DNA of 31,476 bases from JBBTYG01 sp964418085 (GTDB lineage Bacteria; Patescibacteriota; Minisyncoccia; UBA6257; 2-01-FULL-56-20). Under the pieces are notes generated by a model. It searched no databases and was not told the DNA's origin. It was given only the letters and a program-made list of their open reading frames with translations. Where the stretch lies: positions 1 to 31,476 of the forward strand of contig CAYQKB010000007.1 in assembly GCA_964418085.1 (NCBI GenBank). Direction: 5' to 3'. Below are positions 13,699 through 22,578 of the stretch, piece by piece. Made by a program: the position numbers and the translations under genes. Numbering within the stretch: position 1 is the first letter of the stretch; each line of letters opens with the position of its first letter.

Positions 13699-16419
13699 AT
13701 GAAAAATATTTTCACACGGTCGGTGTTTGCTGTATTGGTGGTGGTTTGTGGATTAGGGTCGATCGGTCTTGTCTCCATCGCTCACGCGACGGTGGCAAGT
13801 ACAATCTTTTCCGATGGATTCGAGTCGAATAATTTTAATAATTGGACAGTTTCTGCTTCCACGCAGTGGTCAATAGAGATTAGTTCTCCCCAAGCGAACA
13901 GCGGCTCGCATCGTGCGATTGTTCACGGTGCCGACACAGATGATTCGATTACGCGCACGGAGTCCACTGCTGGTTTTCAAAATATTTCTTTAATTTACTC
14001 GTATAAGGTGGAGCAAGATCTTGAGAGCAACGATCATGTCCGCGTTGAATGGTCTTTGGATGGCAGCTCGTGGACCCAACTTTTTGATATTACGAACGTC
14101 GGCAGCAGTAATTCTTGGACGCAAAAGACTCATGCGCTTCCTTCATCCGCGAATAACGCGAGCGGTTTTCGTTTTCGCATCAGGTCAACGCAAGACAGCA
14201 ATGGCAACGACCGAGTTGCTTTTGATGACATCAGTCTTGTGGGAAGTCGGATTCCCGCAAATACCGGCTCGATTTCCGGTATGAAATTTAACGATGTAAA
14301 TGGCAATGGCGCGCGAGATGCTGGCGAGCCCGGACTTCCGAATTGGACAATCTCACTCTTGGGCGCAGTAGCTACAAGTACGGTAACCGATGCAAGCGGA
14401 AATTATTCATTCGCTCATCTTCAGGATGGATCGTACACGGTTTGTGAATCGCTTGTTGCTGGCTGGAGTCAAACCTTCCCGCTTGCGGGTGCATCATGCG
14501 CTGCAAACACCAAAGGATATTCGGCCTCGGTAAGCGGTGGCAATGCTGTCACCGGACAAGATTTTGGAAATGTTCAGCTTGGTTCGATTCGAATACAGAA
14601 AATTACCGATCCCTCGGATGCCGGCGGAGTGTTTCCGTTCACGGTTTCGGGAAACGGAACAACGTCCATAGCGTCGGTGGAGGGCGAAGGCAGCACTGTT
14701 TTTGGAAATCTTCTGCCGGGCACCTACTCCATTACGGAAAATGTCCCGACTGGCTGGGATTTTTCGAGCGCGACGTGCGGCAACGAATCGCTGAATAACT
14801 TTGCAAACGGCGGAAACTACGTTGTTGATCCGGGAGAAAATGTCGTCTGCACATTCCACGACACGAAGCGAAGTTCGATTACGATCACAAAGATAGCGGA
14901 TCCTGCGGATGGCTCGTTCACGTTTACGCTCTCCGGCGGTGCTTCAACTCCTGATCCGGTAACATTTACAGATGGCGAATTTCCGGGAGGAACAAATTCG
15001 TACACGTTCGACAATATAATTCCTGGCAGCTCCTATTCCATTTCGGAAGGCGTGCCTGACGGCTGGAGCGGACAAATGACCTCCATCTGTACGCTCGGTG
15101 AAAGTCAATTCAGCCCTTCTTTGATAAATCTTCCTGCGGGACGAAACGTATCGTGCGTATTTAACAACACGGAATTCGGCTCGATTAGCGGAAAGAAATT
15201 CGGCGATGAGAACGCGAATGGAATAAACGACGACGAAGCCGGCATTTCCGGCTGGACGATCTCGCTCTCTGGCGCGGATGATTTTGCGACCACAACCGTG
15301 ACAAATGCAGACGGACTCTATTTATTCTCCAACCTGTTGCCGGGAACGTATCATGTCTGCGAAGCATCACAGGATGGCTGGCATCAATCGTATCCCGCGG
15401 AAGGTAATTATTGCGACAACGGAAATGGATACGAAGTTACACTCTCCGGTGGCGGACAAAGCGTGGGCGGAAAAGACTTTGGCAATTACGAGAATGGATC
15501 TTTGATTGGCGGTGTATTCAACGATGCGAATAATAATGGCAATTGGGACGACAATGAATTAAGTCTCGAGGCATGGACAGTACGTTTCTATGACACAACC
15601 GGTGCAACGCTTTTAGGAGAATATATAACCGGCGATAACGGGCATTATCTCTTTAATGTGAAGCCTGATACGTATGTAGTAAAAGAGGTGCATCAGGACG
15701 AGTGGACGCAGACAGAGCCGGCGGATTTTTATTCAATCACTATTTCTTCCGGAGAAACGAGCGGCGAAAACAATTTTGGAAATTTCCAAGCTTCGACAGG
15801 CACGATCGGCGGCTCCTCAAATGGCGACGATGGAATTACAACGCCAACGTCAACGACCCCAACGTCAACACCTCCAGCGGACAATACTGACAATACTGGT
15901 GGAGGCGGAGGTGGAAATACTGGCGGTACCGGTTCAACAGGCGGCGGTGGAACCGGATATTTCTTGCCTCCCACGACGGGTGGTGGCGGTGCGGGCGGCG
16001 GAACACAGCCTTCTGATACCGAATTGGCGCCGAATGGCAACACAGGCGGAGGAGCAAATGAACCGGTTGTTACTGCACTCTTTACCCCTCCGGTCGGAGG
16101 TGGAAATCCTCCGGTTGGCGGGCAAGGCGGTAATGCGCAGGGTGGAGGAAATAATGGAGGAGGCATAGACCAAGGAAATAATGGCGGCATTGGTGCAGGA
16201 GGTAATGCTACGAGTGCGGTACTCGCAGTTCAAAATCTGCAAAGTGGAGGAACTCCTCCTCCCGCTGAGCCGCCTTCCGCGCTCCTCGCTTCGGTTTCGA
16301 ACTTATTGACGTTTGGAACCGGAAATAACGGAATTGGATTCATCGCGTTCTTTCTTTTCCTCTTGCTCCTTTTCTACGCCGGTAAAAAGGTAAAAGAATA
16401 CGTCGCCTCCGAAGTTTAA
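13699..16419 (+). CDS. Large secreted surface protein with SdrD B-like and prealbumin-like domains
   Basis: A 906-aa protein. A signal peptide (1-30, ending AHA) leads into a lectin-like/MAM-like beta domain from FSDGFESNNFNNWTVS (about 37-190). Then come an SdrD B-like repeat (SISGMKFNDVNGNGARD, about 190-295), two SpaA/prealbumin-like domains each with TITEN- or SISEG-type and VxCTF/F-NT ends (about 298-395 and 395-490), and two more SdrD B-like repeats (GKKFGDENANGINDDE near 495; GGVFNDANNNGNWDDNE near 603), whose D-x-N-x-N-G loops would bind calcium. A Thr/Pro and Gly-rich linker (about 700-860) leads to one C-terminal membrane helix (GFIAFFLFLLLLFYAG) with KK after it. No LPXTG sorting motif is seen, so it is membrane-anchored. 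It is likely an adhesin or stalk to reach the host or surface. SD is weak (AAGG), TAAAAT at 13672. Confidence 0.85.
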   Translation: MKNIFTRSVFAVLVVVCGLGSIGLVSIAHATVASTIFSDGFESNNFNNWTVSASTQWSIEISSPQANSGSHRAIVHGADTDDSITRTESTAGFQNISLIYSYKVEQDLESNDHVRVEWSLDGSSWTQLFDITNVGSSNSWTQKTHALPSSANNASGFRFRIRSTQDSNGNDRVAFDDISLVGSRIPANTGSISGMKFNDVNGNGARDAGEPGLPNWTISLLGAVATSTVTDASGNYSFAHLQDGSYTVCESLVAGWSQTFPLAGASCAANTKGYSASVSGGNAVTGQDFGNVQLGSIRIQKITDPSDAGGVFPFTVSGNGTTSIASVEGEGSTVFGNLLPGTYSITENVPTGWDFSSATCGNESLNNFANGGNYVVDPGENVVCTFHDTKRSSITITKIADPADGSFTFTLSGGASTPDPVTFTDGEFPGGTNSYTFDNIIPGSSYSISEGVPDGWSGQMTSICTLGESQFSPSLINLPAGRNVSCVFNNTEFGSISGKKFGDENANGINDDEAGISGWTISLSGADDFATTTVTNADGLYLFSNLLPGTYHVCEASQDGWHQSYPAEGNYCDNGNGYEVTLSGGGQSVGGKDFGNYENGSLIGGVFNDANNNGNWDDNELSLEAWTVRFYDTTGATLLGEYITGDNGHYLFNVKPDTYVVKEVHQDEWTQTEPADFYSITISSGETSGENNFGNFQASTGTIGGSSNGDDGITTPTSTTPTSTPPADNTDNTGGGGGGNTGGTGSTGGGGTGYFLPPTTGGGGAGGGTQPSDTELAPNGNTGGGANEPVVTALFTPPVGGGNPPVGGQGGNAQGGGNNGGGIDQGNNGGIGAGGNATSAVLAVQNLQSGGTPPPAEPPSALLASVSNLLTFGTGNNGIGFIAFFLFLLLLFYAGKKVKEYVASEV

Positions 16420-16484
16420 TTTGCCAACTCCCTCTCATTGAACTTTGCCGGCGAATTTCATGGAGCGTCGTTGCACAACCAGTA

Positions 16485-16653
16485 TATAATGGCTGAGCAG
16501 GACGTGTTCCTTATCGCCTAGTTATTTCGCGGCAATTCTGATTTTAAAAGAAGCTAATAGCTGAAGCATCTTTTGACGTCCACCTGCCGAAGGTGTAATC
16601 TGTCTCTTGTACCCCTAGGCATCCGAGCCGCAGGGGAAAACTTTATTGTTCCC
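16485..16653 (+). promoter_or_regulatory. Candidate uvrA promoter and structured leader
   Basis: TATAAT at 16485-16490 would start a leader of about 155 nt. In it lie hairpins CACCT-gccga-AGGTG (16581-16595) and CCCCT (16612-16616) with AGGGG (16632-16636). GGGAA (16634-16638) can instead pair with TTCCC (16649-16653) just before the ATG, so the last two hairpins exclude each other. No gene is seen in 16420-16653. Confidence 0.35.
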
Positions 16654-19236
16654 ATGAAAGACAAAATAATTATTCGCGGAGCCCGCGAACACAATCTCAA
16701 AAATATTTCCCTCGAGCTTCCGCGCGACAAAATGATTGTTTTTACGGGTCTCTCCGGCTCCGGCAAATCTTCGCTCGCATTCGATACCATTTTCGCCGAA
16801 GGCCAGCGGCGATATATCGAGTCGCTCTCCGCGTATGCGCGGCAATTTTTAGGTCGGCTCGATAAACCTGATGTGGATGAAATTGAGGGTCTTTCGCCGG
16901 CAATTTCGATAGACCAAAAGAGCCATTCGTCGAATCCGCGCTCGACCGTTGCCACCATCACCGAAATTTACGATTACCTGCGGGTACTCTTCGCGCGTCT
17001 CGGAAAGCCGTATTGTCCGCGATGTGGAAAACAAATTCAGAAATTAACCACGGAGGAAATCGTTGATGTGGTTATTGACCTCGCGAAAAGTGATAAAGAG
17101 AAGCGAAACATCGTGATTCTCGCGCCGGTTGTTCGCGGCAGAAAGGGAGAGTATTACCAGATGCTGTATGATTTTTTAAACGCCGGATTTTCCGAAGTGC
17201 GCATTGATGGAAAATTTCATCCGCTTCGAGAGCGCGTTGAGCTCTCCAGGTACAAGCAGCATTCGATTGACTTGGTTGTAGACCGCATCCCGGGAGATAT
17301 ATCGTTTCCCTCGTCCGCAGAAGGCAGATTTTCCCCAAAAGGAAAAGAGTATAAGGACAATCGTCTCCGTCTTTCGGAGGCAATTGAGTCCGGACTAAAA
17401 TATGGGAATGATGTGGTGACTATTATTACGGACAAAGAGGTGTCGCTTTCATCAAAATTCACCTGCCCGAACGACGGATTTTCGTTTCCTGAAATCGAGC
17501 CGCGCCTCTTTTCGTTCAATAGTCCGTATGGCGCCTGTCCCGCGTGTCATGGCTTGGGCACAGAAGATTTGTGGTCCGAGGTAATCTGTCCGATCTGTGC
17601 GGGGAAGCGCCTCCGCGAAGAAAGCTTGAACGTTCTCATAAAAGACAAAAGTATTGCGACTATAACGGCGTATTCCGTCGGAAAGGCATTTGAGTTTTTT
17701 GATAAACTTGATTTGAAAAGCAACAGCGCCACGGCGATTGCAGAAGCGCCTCTTCGGGAAATAAAAAGCCGGCTTAAATTTATGATTGATGTCGGTTTGG
17801 AATATCTCACGCTTGAGCGGCGCGCAGGCACGCTCTCCGGCGGAGAGTCTCAGCGAATCCGACTTGCGTCCCAGATTGGCTCGCGGCTCGTGGGGACGCT
17901 CTATATTTTGGATGAGCCGACGATCGGCCTGCATCAGCGCGATAACGCGAAGCTCATAAAAACTCTTCACGATCTTCGTGATCTGGGAAATACGATTATC
18001 GTCGTTGAGCATGATGAGGAAACAATTCGCTCGGCGGATTATCTTGTCGACATCGGCCCGGCGGCGGGTGTTCACGGCGGTCGGGTGATGGCCGCGGGTC
18101 CCATCCCCGAAGTGTTAGGGGTTAAGGGTCATGGGTCAGGAGTCAGAAAAGAGTCATCAGTTAGTCAGTCGCTCACACTCGAATATTTGAACGGCAAAAA
18201 GTTTATAGAGGTGCCGAAAGAGCGTAGGAAGGTTTCAAAAACTCATGATTTTCTCAAAATAAAAGGCGCAACGGCGAATAATTTGAAAGATATAAACGCG
18301 GACTTTCCTCTTCGTCGGTTTACCGCCGTGACCGGCGTCTCCGGATCCGGAAAAAGCACGCTCGTGTACGACGTTCTCTATAAAGCTTTGGCGAACAGAT
18401 GGAATGGATCCGCATACAAAGTGGGTGGCTTCAAAGGAATGAGCGGACTCGAACAGGTAAATAGAATCATCAATATTGACCAGGCGGCGATAGGGCGAAC
18501 GCCGCGCTCAAACCCCGCGACATACGTTGGCGCGTGGACATTTATTCGGGATTTATTTGCTTCGACGGAAGACGCCCGTGTGCGCGGATACAAGCCCGGA
18601 AGATTCAGCTTTAATGTTGCGGGAGGACGGTGCGAAAATTGCGAAGGGCATGGCACGATCGCAATCGAGATGCATTTTTTGCCGACGGTCTATGTGGAAT
18701 GCGAAATCTGTAAGGGAAAGCGGTTCGATCGCGAAACGCTTGAGGTAGATTACAAGGGCAAAAATATTTATGAGATTTTGAAAATGACGATTGAAGAGGC
18801 GGTTAAGTTTTTTAACGATATCCCGTGGCTTCGCGACCGGCTCACGATTTTGGAAGAAGTAGGCCTTGGATATCTCGAGCTCGGCCAGTCCGCAACCACG
18901 CTCTCAGGCGGTGAAGCGCAGCGCATAAAACTGTCCGCCGAACTCGGCAAGCGCGACACGCGAAAAACACTCTACCTTTTGGACGAGCCGACAACGGGTC
19001 TCCACTTCGCGGACGTGCATAAACTGCTTGAGGTGCTGCAGAGACTTGTTGATCGTGGAAATACCGTCGTGGTGATCGAGCACAATCTTGATGTCATTAA
19101 ATCCGCAGACTGGGTGATTGACTTGGGCCCCGAAGGCGGCGAGCGCGGAGGAAATATTCTTGTCGCGGGAACGCCGGAAGAAGTCGCGCGCAAAAAAGGC
19201 AGCTTCACCGCGGAATATCTTAGAAAGGTTCTGTGA
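16654..19236 (+). CDS. uvrA: Excinuclease ABC subunit A, compact form
   Basis: The 860-aa damage-recognition ATPase of nucleotide excision repair, working with UvrB. I take ATG 16654 ([17 protein letters not shown]), which matches the family start; an earlier TTG at 16573 adds 27 unsupported residues. Seen: Walker [15 protein letters not shown]; the UvrB-binding domain; signature [15 protein letters not shown]; Walker [13 protein letters not shown]; second Walker [14 protein letters not shown]; intact second zinc finger CENC-x20-CEIC (about 660-686); signature [22 protein letters not shown]. Family length is about 940. The shortfall is in the insertion domain: only nine residues lie between CHGLG and [10 protein letters not shown] where about 110 are usual, and the first zinc finger has CPND in place of a CxxC. 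Near residue 488 a linker insertion is derived from an intergenic-type repeat. Confidence 0.97.
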   Translation: MKDKIIIRGAREHNLKNISLELPRDKMIVFTGLSGSGKSSLAFDTIFAEGQRRYIESLSAYARQFLGRLDKPDVDEIEGLSPAISIDQKSHSSNPRSTVATITEIYDYLRVLFARLGKPYCPRCGKQIQKLTTEEIVDVVIDLAKSDKEKRNIVILAPVVRGRKGEYYQMLYDFLNAGFSEVRIDGKFHPLRERVELSRYKQHSIDLVVDRIPGDISFPSSAEGRFSPKGKEYKDNRLRLSEAIESGLKYGNDVVTIITDKEVSLSSKFTCPNDGFSFPEIEPRLFSFNSPYGACPACHGLGTEDLWSEVICPICAGKRLREESLNVLIKDKSIATITAYSVGKAFEFFDKLDLKSNSATAIAEAPLREIKSRLKFMIDVGLEYLTLERRAGTLSGGESQRIRLASQIGSRLVGTLYILDEPTIGLHQRDNAKLIKTLHDLRDLGNTIIVVEHDEETIRSADYLVDIGPAAGVHGGRVMAAGPIPEVLGVKGHGSGVRKESSVSQSLTLEYLNGKKFIEVPKERRKVSKTHDFLKIKGATANNLKDINADFPLRRFTAVTGVSGSGKSTLVYDVLYKALANRWNGSAYKVGGFKGMSGLEQVNRIINIDQAAIGRTPRSNPATYVGAWTFIRDLFASTEDARVRGYKPGRFSFNVAGGRCENCEGHGTIAIEMHFLPTVYVECEICKGKRFDRETLEVDYKGKNIYEILKMTIEEAVKFFNDIPWLRDRLTILEEVGLGYLELGQSATTLSGGEAQRIKLSAELGKRDTRKTLYLLDEPTTGLHFADVHKLLEVLQRLVDRGNTVVVIEHNLDVIKSADWVIDLGPEGGERGGNILVAGTPEEVARKKGSFTAEYLRKVL
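18117..18166. repeat. Repeat-like insertion inside uvrA
   Basis: The DNA here is made of words such as GGGTTAAGGGTCATGGGTC, AGGAGTCAG and CAGTTAGTCAGTC, which resemble the intergenic repeats at 4634-4748 and not the surrounding coding sequence. It encodes about 17 extra residues between VL and [15 protein letters not shown], a linker where UvrA homologs run on directly. Confidence 0.5.
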
Positions 19237-19248
19237 TTTACAAAGTGC

Positions 19249-19254
19249 TATAAT
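19249..19254 (+). promoter_or_regulatory. -10 box of the small DNA-track gene at 19262
   Basis: A perfect TATAAT ends 7 nt before ATG 19262, predicting a leaderless transcript and fixing the start. Confidence 0.65.
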
Positions 19255-19261
19255 CAAAATA

Positions 19262-19540
19262 ATGCTTAAACTAATTGAAAAAGTTGTTATGCGTGGCGGT
19301 GAAAAAGTAGGCTGGACAGACGAGCGGCACGTGTTCGACGAACGCGGGACAAAGCTCGGCTATTTCGAAAATAATGAAATCTATGATCACGACGGCAAAA
19401 AGCTCGCACGCATTGAAGGCAATCACATACTGACGCATGACGGCAAAACCCTCCGCCTCGACGACAGCCATAATCATGTCTCCGGCGGCACCGTCCCCGA
19501 TCTTGAACGCGCCGCGATCTGGCTATTGATAGGGGATTAA
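19262..19540 (+). CDS. Uncharacterised small protein with DDG-type beta repeats
   Basis: A 92-aa protein I do not recognise. It is built of short beta-hairpin-like repeats, each about 10-15 residues: HVFDERGTKLGYFENN, EIYDHDGKKLARIEGN, HILTHDGKTLRLDDSH. This looks like the KTG/4-strand ("x-D-x-x-G-x-x-(L)-(G/A)") repeats of small beta-solenoid-like proteins. A C-terminal tail PDLERAAIWLLIGD follows. No signal peptide or membrane helix, so a cytoplasmic protein. An earlier in-frame ATG at 19118 lies within uvrA and is not supported. The TATAAT 7 nt upstream of ATG 19262 points to its own leaderless promoter. RNA element B starts 36 nt after its stop. Confidence 0.65.
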   Translation: MLKLIEKVVMRGGEKVGWTDERHVFDERGTKLGYFENNEIYDHDGKKLARIEGNHILTHDGKTLRLDDSHNHVSGGTVPDLERAAIWLLIGD

Positions 19541-19575
19541 TTTTTACTTTGAAATCCTGTTTTTCCTAAAGCGAA

Positions 19576-19734
19576 GTGACGCTTTGTAGCGAACCATAAG
19601 CGGAACCGAGCTAGAACTATACGAGCGAGTAGAGAACATGCCGGGCGCCCGGGAGTTTCGACCAGGGCGGTATGTTCTCGTTGTGAGCGAGTTTATAGTT
19701 CGCGAGGTGAAGCGGGTTCAATACAAAGCATCAC
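19576..19734 (+). ncRNA. Structured RNA-like element, copy B of three
   Basis: P1: GTGACGCTTTGTA (19576-19588) with 19722-19734 (one G-U) and GAACC (19591-19595) with GGTTC (19715-19719). P2: GAACTATA (19614-19621) with TATAGTTC (19694-19701). P3: GAGAACATGCCG (19632-19643) with CGGTATGTTCTC (19668-19679), 11 pairs plus one G-U. The helix sequences differ from copies A and C while pairing is kept. It follows the small protein at 19262 and precedes a promoter at about 19778. On the 3' side is the palindrome-like GCACCCTGTGC (19738-19748), which has a near-match (GCACCCCTGTGC, 22565-22576 region) on the 5' side of copy C. Confidence 0.78.
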
Positions 19735-19777
19735 GAGCACCCTGTGCACAACCCGCAAAAGCGGGCATTCGTGCGTT

Positions 19778-19786
19778 TGCTATACT
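19778..19786 (+). promoter_or_regulatory. Extended -10 promoter before the 19823 gene
   Basis: TGCTATACT is an extended -10 (TGn plus TATACT at 19781-19786). It overlaps a small inverted repeat CTATAC-tatag-GTATAG (19780-19796), a possible operator. A hairpin CCCGC-aaaa-GCGGG (19752-19765) lies just upstream. Confidence 0.55.
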
Positions 19787-19822
19787 ATAGGTATAGTTTT
19801 AAAAGTTTGAGCGTTGTTTGAT

Positions 19823-20122
19823 ATGCCAAAAAAAATATCAAAAGAAGAAAAGAAGCAAGTAACACTTTTATCCATAGCAATAGTTGTGCTTGTGATAATT
19901 GTTTTGTTATTAATTTTCGCGATTTTTTATTTTGCCCCGTCTTTTAATGCAGCTCCGCAGCAGCCGGTATCTGCAGTTGATCACGTGCGTTCGCTTTTGA
20001 CCGCTCCGCCGGAAAATACGCCTGTCGAGATATCGTCTACTACCCGCGCCAGCCTGGAGGGGAACGGCAATGCAGTTGTTCCGTCGCAGAATACTATGAA
20101 TATGCTCTCTGCGCCGGAATAA
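19823..20122 (+). CDS. Small single-pass membrane protein, unknown
   Basis: A 99-aa protein: a Lys-rich start (MPKKISKEEKKQ), one strong membrane helix (about residues 13-38, rich in Val/Ile/Leu), and a Pro/Ser/Thr-rich tail without known domain. This is an N-in, C-out topology by the positive-inside rule. I do not recognise it. It lies 7 nt before the GWI-repeat surface protein gene, so both are likely one operon, and it could help to place or anchor that protein (inference). ATG 19823 is preferred to the TTG at 19814 since the peptide has a basic N-terminus from there; the leader would be about 30 nt. Confidence 0.65.
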   Translation: MPKKISKEEKKQVTLLSIAIVVLVIIVLLLIFAIFYFAPSFNAAPQQPVSAVDHVRSLLTAPPENTPVEISSTTRASLEGNGNAVVPSQNTMNMLSAPE

Positions 20123-20129
20123 TAAAATT

Positions 20130-21752
20130 ATGCCTCGTAAAAAAATGCCCCTTACAAAATTTTACTTCCTCGCGGTACTAGCCATCGCTCTTGTTCCGGT
20201 ACTTGTTTTTATATTTGTGTCTTTATACTCAGCTTCATATTCGGGGACAGACGTCGCTTCGGCAGAGGCAGTACAATCAATCCCGGTTGATGGGTGGGCG
20301 TGGGCGCTTAGTACCGACTCTGATGCCGCGCCATGTCTCCAAAACAGTGTGCCTCCGTGTTCGCCCGTGAACGCTAAAATAAACAGCAACGGCTCGCTGG
20401 AATTTATGAATGTTTCTCCGAGCCCGGGCAACCCGGCTGGTCCCGGCTGGGTCGCGCTCATTAATACAACAAGTACGCCGAGATATGCCTCGCCCGGAGT
20501 TACCGTAAGCTCGCCGACGAGTTACGGTTTGATGTTTACGCCGAAGGCAACCGTCGCAGCGGTTTATGGTTCTCCACGGGAAAATCTTGCGGGGTCTGTT
20601 TTGCTCGCCACGGGCAATGTCGGTGGCGGTGCGAGCGGTGGCAATGTCGGCAGTAATGTGGGTGCAAGTGTCGGGGCGGGTGGTGGTTCGGGCATGCGCG
20701 GAAATAATGGCACGAGCGGAAACAATGGTTCCGGAAATAATAATAACGGTGAGCATAATGGCAACAAATCGGTCAGCGCAAAAGAGGGACGCTTCGACGG
20801 CTACATCTGGAGTTCTTCGCTCGGTTGGATTCAGTTTGGCGACCATCTTTCGGGTTGTCCGGGTGGTGACCCGTGCGATGCAATTTCAGACGCTTCGGGA
20901 CGCGTACACGGTTGGGCAAGGATTATAAGTTTTCCACAGTCGGGAAGCGACGGTCTTGATCCGGCAAAAGATAATTCGGGGGGATTTAAGGGATGGATAA
21001 AACTTGGGAAGGAGGCAAAAGACCCTGCCGGCCCGGACTACGGTCTGCAGATAAGCGACGGCGCTCTTACCGGTTATGGGTGGTCAAATGAATTCGGCTG
21101 GATCGGATTTGCAGGGAGTCTCGCTGTCGGTGAAGGGTCATGCAGTTTGGTCGCGAACCCGCATACAACTTCCAACACGAGTACCGTGAGCTGGCAGTGT
21201 CAAAATGTGAAAACGAATTCATGCGTACTCACAAGCGCTTTCCATCCATACGATTCGAATATTCCGCAATCACTCGGGAATGGGCTCTCGGATACGGGAA
21301 GCCAAGGTGTTACGCTGAGCGCGAGCAGCGATTACCGAATTACCTGCTCGAGTATTAATTCGAATACTCCGGTTTTTGCGCAGGATTTTGTGACCTATGT
21401 GCCGGCAGGATCGGCCTATTGTAACGTGAGTGCGAACCCTGCATCCGTGAGAGTGACGAAAACCATTACAAATGCGACGACATCGCTCTCATGGGGATGC
21501 GTGCATGTGAATAACGACTGCGCGCTCACTGCGACAGCGACATCAACTCAGACATACAGCGGTGTTGGCAAAGTTATGAATGATCCTCCGGGAAGAACGA
21601 TGCTTCTGGGGAAGACGACTCTCTATCAAATTTCCTGCACAAGCGATGTTCCAAGCGACCACGGCAAAACCGTGAGTGCGGATACCAGCGTTATCGTGAA
21701 ATATCCATCTTCGATTATCGAATGTAATCCGAATTCTCCGAATTGCCAATAA
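20130..21752 (+). CDS. Secreted surface protein with GWxW/GWI repeats
   Basis: A 540-aa exported protein. A basic start (MPRKKMPLTK) and a hydrophobic helix (about 10-32) form a signal or anchor. Repeats of a Trp-rich beta motif follow: DGWAWALSTD (about 50-59), DGYIWSSSLGWIQFGDHL (about 225-242), HGWARIISF, GYGWSNEFGWIGFAG (about 313-327); this G-W/Y-x-W-(S)-x-x-x-G-W-I pattern is frequent in Parcubacteria surface proteins. In between is a Gly/Asn-rich linker (about 165-215). The C-terminal part has two Ig-like beta regions with conserved Cys pairs (CSLVANP...WQCQNV...C; CNVSANP...WGCVHVNNDC). No C-terminal helix is seen. Likely a cell-wall or pilus-associated protein; disulfides would be made by the DsbA-like enzyme. 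Confidence 0.78.
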   Translation: MPRKKMPLTKFYFLAVLAIALVPVLVFIFVSLYSASYSGTDVASAEAVQSIPVDGWAWALSTDSDAAPCLQNSVPPCSPVNAKINSNGSLEFMNVSPSPGNPAGPGWVALINTTSTPRYASPGVTVSSPTSYGLMFTPKATVAAVYGSPRENLAGSVLLATGNVGGGASGGNVGSNVGASVGAGGGSGMRGNNGTSGNNGSGNNNNGEHNGNKSVSAKEGRFDGYIWSSSLGWIQFGDHLSGCPGGDPCDAISDASGRVHGWARIISFPQSGSDGLDPAKDNSGGFKGWIKLGKEAKDPAGPDYGLQISDGALTGYGWSNEFGWIGFAGSLAVGEGSCSLVANPHTTSNTSTVSWQCQNVKTNSCVLTSAFHPYDSNIPQSLGNGLSDTGSQGVTLSASSDYRITCSSINSNTPVFAQDFVTYVPAGSAYCNVSANPASVRVTKTITNATTSLSWGCVHVNNDCALTATATSTQTYSGVGKVMNDPPGRTMLLGKTTLYQISCTSDVPSDHGKTVSADTSVIVKYPSSIIECNPNSPNCQ

Positions 21753-21818
21753 AAAAATATTATTTGATACAAAAGGTCGCTTAGGTGTACGGGTAAAAAA
21801 ATTAAAAATAAAAAAACA

Positions 21819-22511
21819 ATGCAAGAAACAGCTTTTCAGTCTTGGGTGAGTCTCGTGCTGACCTCATTCCAGAAAGTGTGGGATTCGTTTACCGCATTTG
21901 TTCCCGATCTTATCGGTGCGCTTATCGTGCTCATCGTCGGGCTCATTGTGGCGTCGGGTATCGGAACAATAGTTGAAAAAATGTTTGAAGGTATGAAGCT
22001 CGATAACGTGCTCGGGAAGCTTGGTGCTAATCCCTACTTCGAGCGTGCGGGAATCAAAATGCGCGCGTCATATTTTCTTGGAAGGTTGGTGTATTGGTTT
22101 GTCGTTATCGCGTTTTTGACCGCGATTTCGGACATACTAAAACTCCAGACGTTCTCGGATTTTCTGAATCGTGTGCTCAATTATATTCCAAACGTTATTG
22201 TGGCGGTCTTAATATTGCTCGCCGCCGTTGTTATTGGAAACTTCTTGAAGCGAATAGTTACCGCCTCGGTGTTGAGTGCACGGCTTCACGCGGCTCATTT
22301 CTTGGGCGCAATTACGTGGTGGTCGGTTGTGATTTTCGGATTTTTGGCGGCGCTCGTCCAACTCAATATCGCGGTTGAGATAATCAACACGATTGTCATG
22401 GGATTTATTGGCATGATAGCGATTGCGGGTGGTATTGCGTTTGGTCTTGGCGGAAAAGACTACGCGAATCATCTTATAAACAAGCTTCGCGACATGACGG
22501 AGAAAAGATAG
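21819..22511 (+). CDS. CmpX-like membrane protein (MscS-related, conserved TM helix repeat)
   Basis: A 230-aa protein with about five membrane helices. It matches the "conserved TM helix" (TM_helix) family: DLIGALIVLIVGLIVASGIGTIVEKMFEGMKLDNVLGKLG and the second repeat IPNVIVAVLILLAAVVIGNFLKRIV. A third hydrophobic part leads to IAIAGGIAFGLGGKDYANHLINKL, which is close to the pore-lining and loop motif (GLG-KD-A-N) of MscS channels. Hence a small mechanosensitive-channel-like or osmotic-stress protein. The beta domain of true MscS is missing. A terminator follows 22 nt after the stop. An earlier promoter is not clear. Confidence 0.82.
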   Translation: MQETAFQSWVSLVLTSFQKVWDSFTAFVPDLIGALIVLIVGLIVASGIGTIVEKMFEGMKLDNVLGKLGANPYFERAGIKMRASYFLGRLVYWFVVIAFLTAISDILKLQTFSDFLNRVLNYIPNVIVAVLILLAAVVIGNFLKRIVTASVLSARLHAAHFLGAITWWSVVIFGFLAALVQLNIAVEIINTIVMGFIGMIAIAGGIAFGLGGKDYANHLINKLRDMTEKR

Positions 22512-22532
22512 GTTTTAATTGCTGTTTTTCGA

Positions 22533-22560
22533 AATTCCCCGCACCAGCGGGGAATTTTTG
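22533..22560 (+). terminator. Intrinsic terminator
   Basis: AATTCCCCGC (22533-22542), loop ACCA, GCGGGGAATT (22547-22556), then TTTG; ten perfect pairs. RNA element C starts 19 nt later, so it is not part of the upstream mRNA if termination is efficient. Confidence 0.88.
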
Positions 22561-22578
22561 TTTGCACCCCTGTGCGAA

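Noticed and set aside
15729..16190. Pro-rich minus-strand frame of 153 codons
   Set aside because: Shadow of the Gly/Thr-rich linker of the surface protein on the plus strand.
16573..16653. N-terminal extension of UvrA from TTG with CRRC
   Set aside because: Family members start at the MKDKI-type position; the stretch forms leader hairpins instead.
19118..19261. Long start of the small protein at 19262
   Set aside because: Would lie inside uvrA on the same strand in another frame; TATAAT at 19249 supports ATG 19262.
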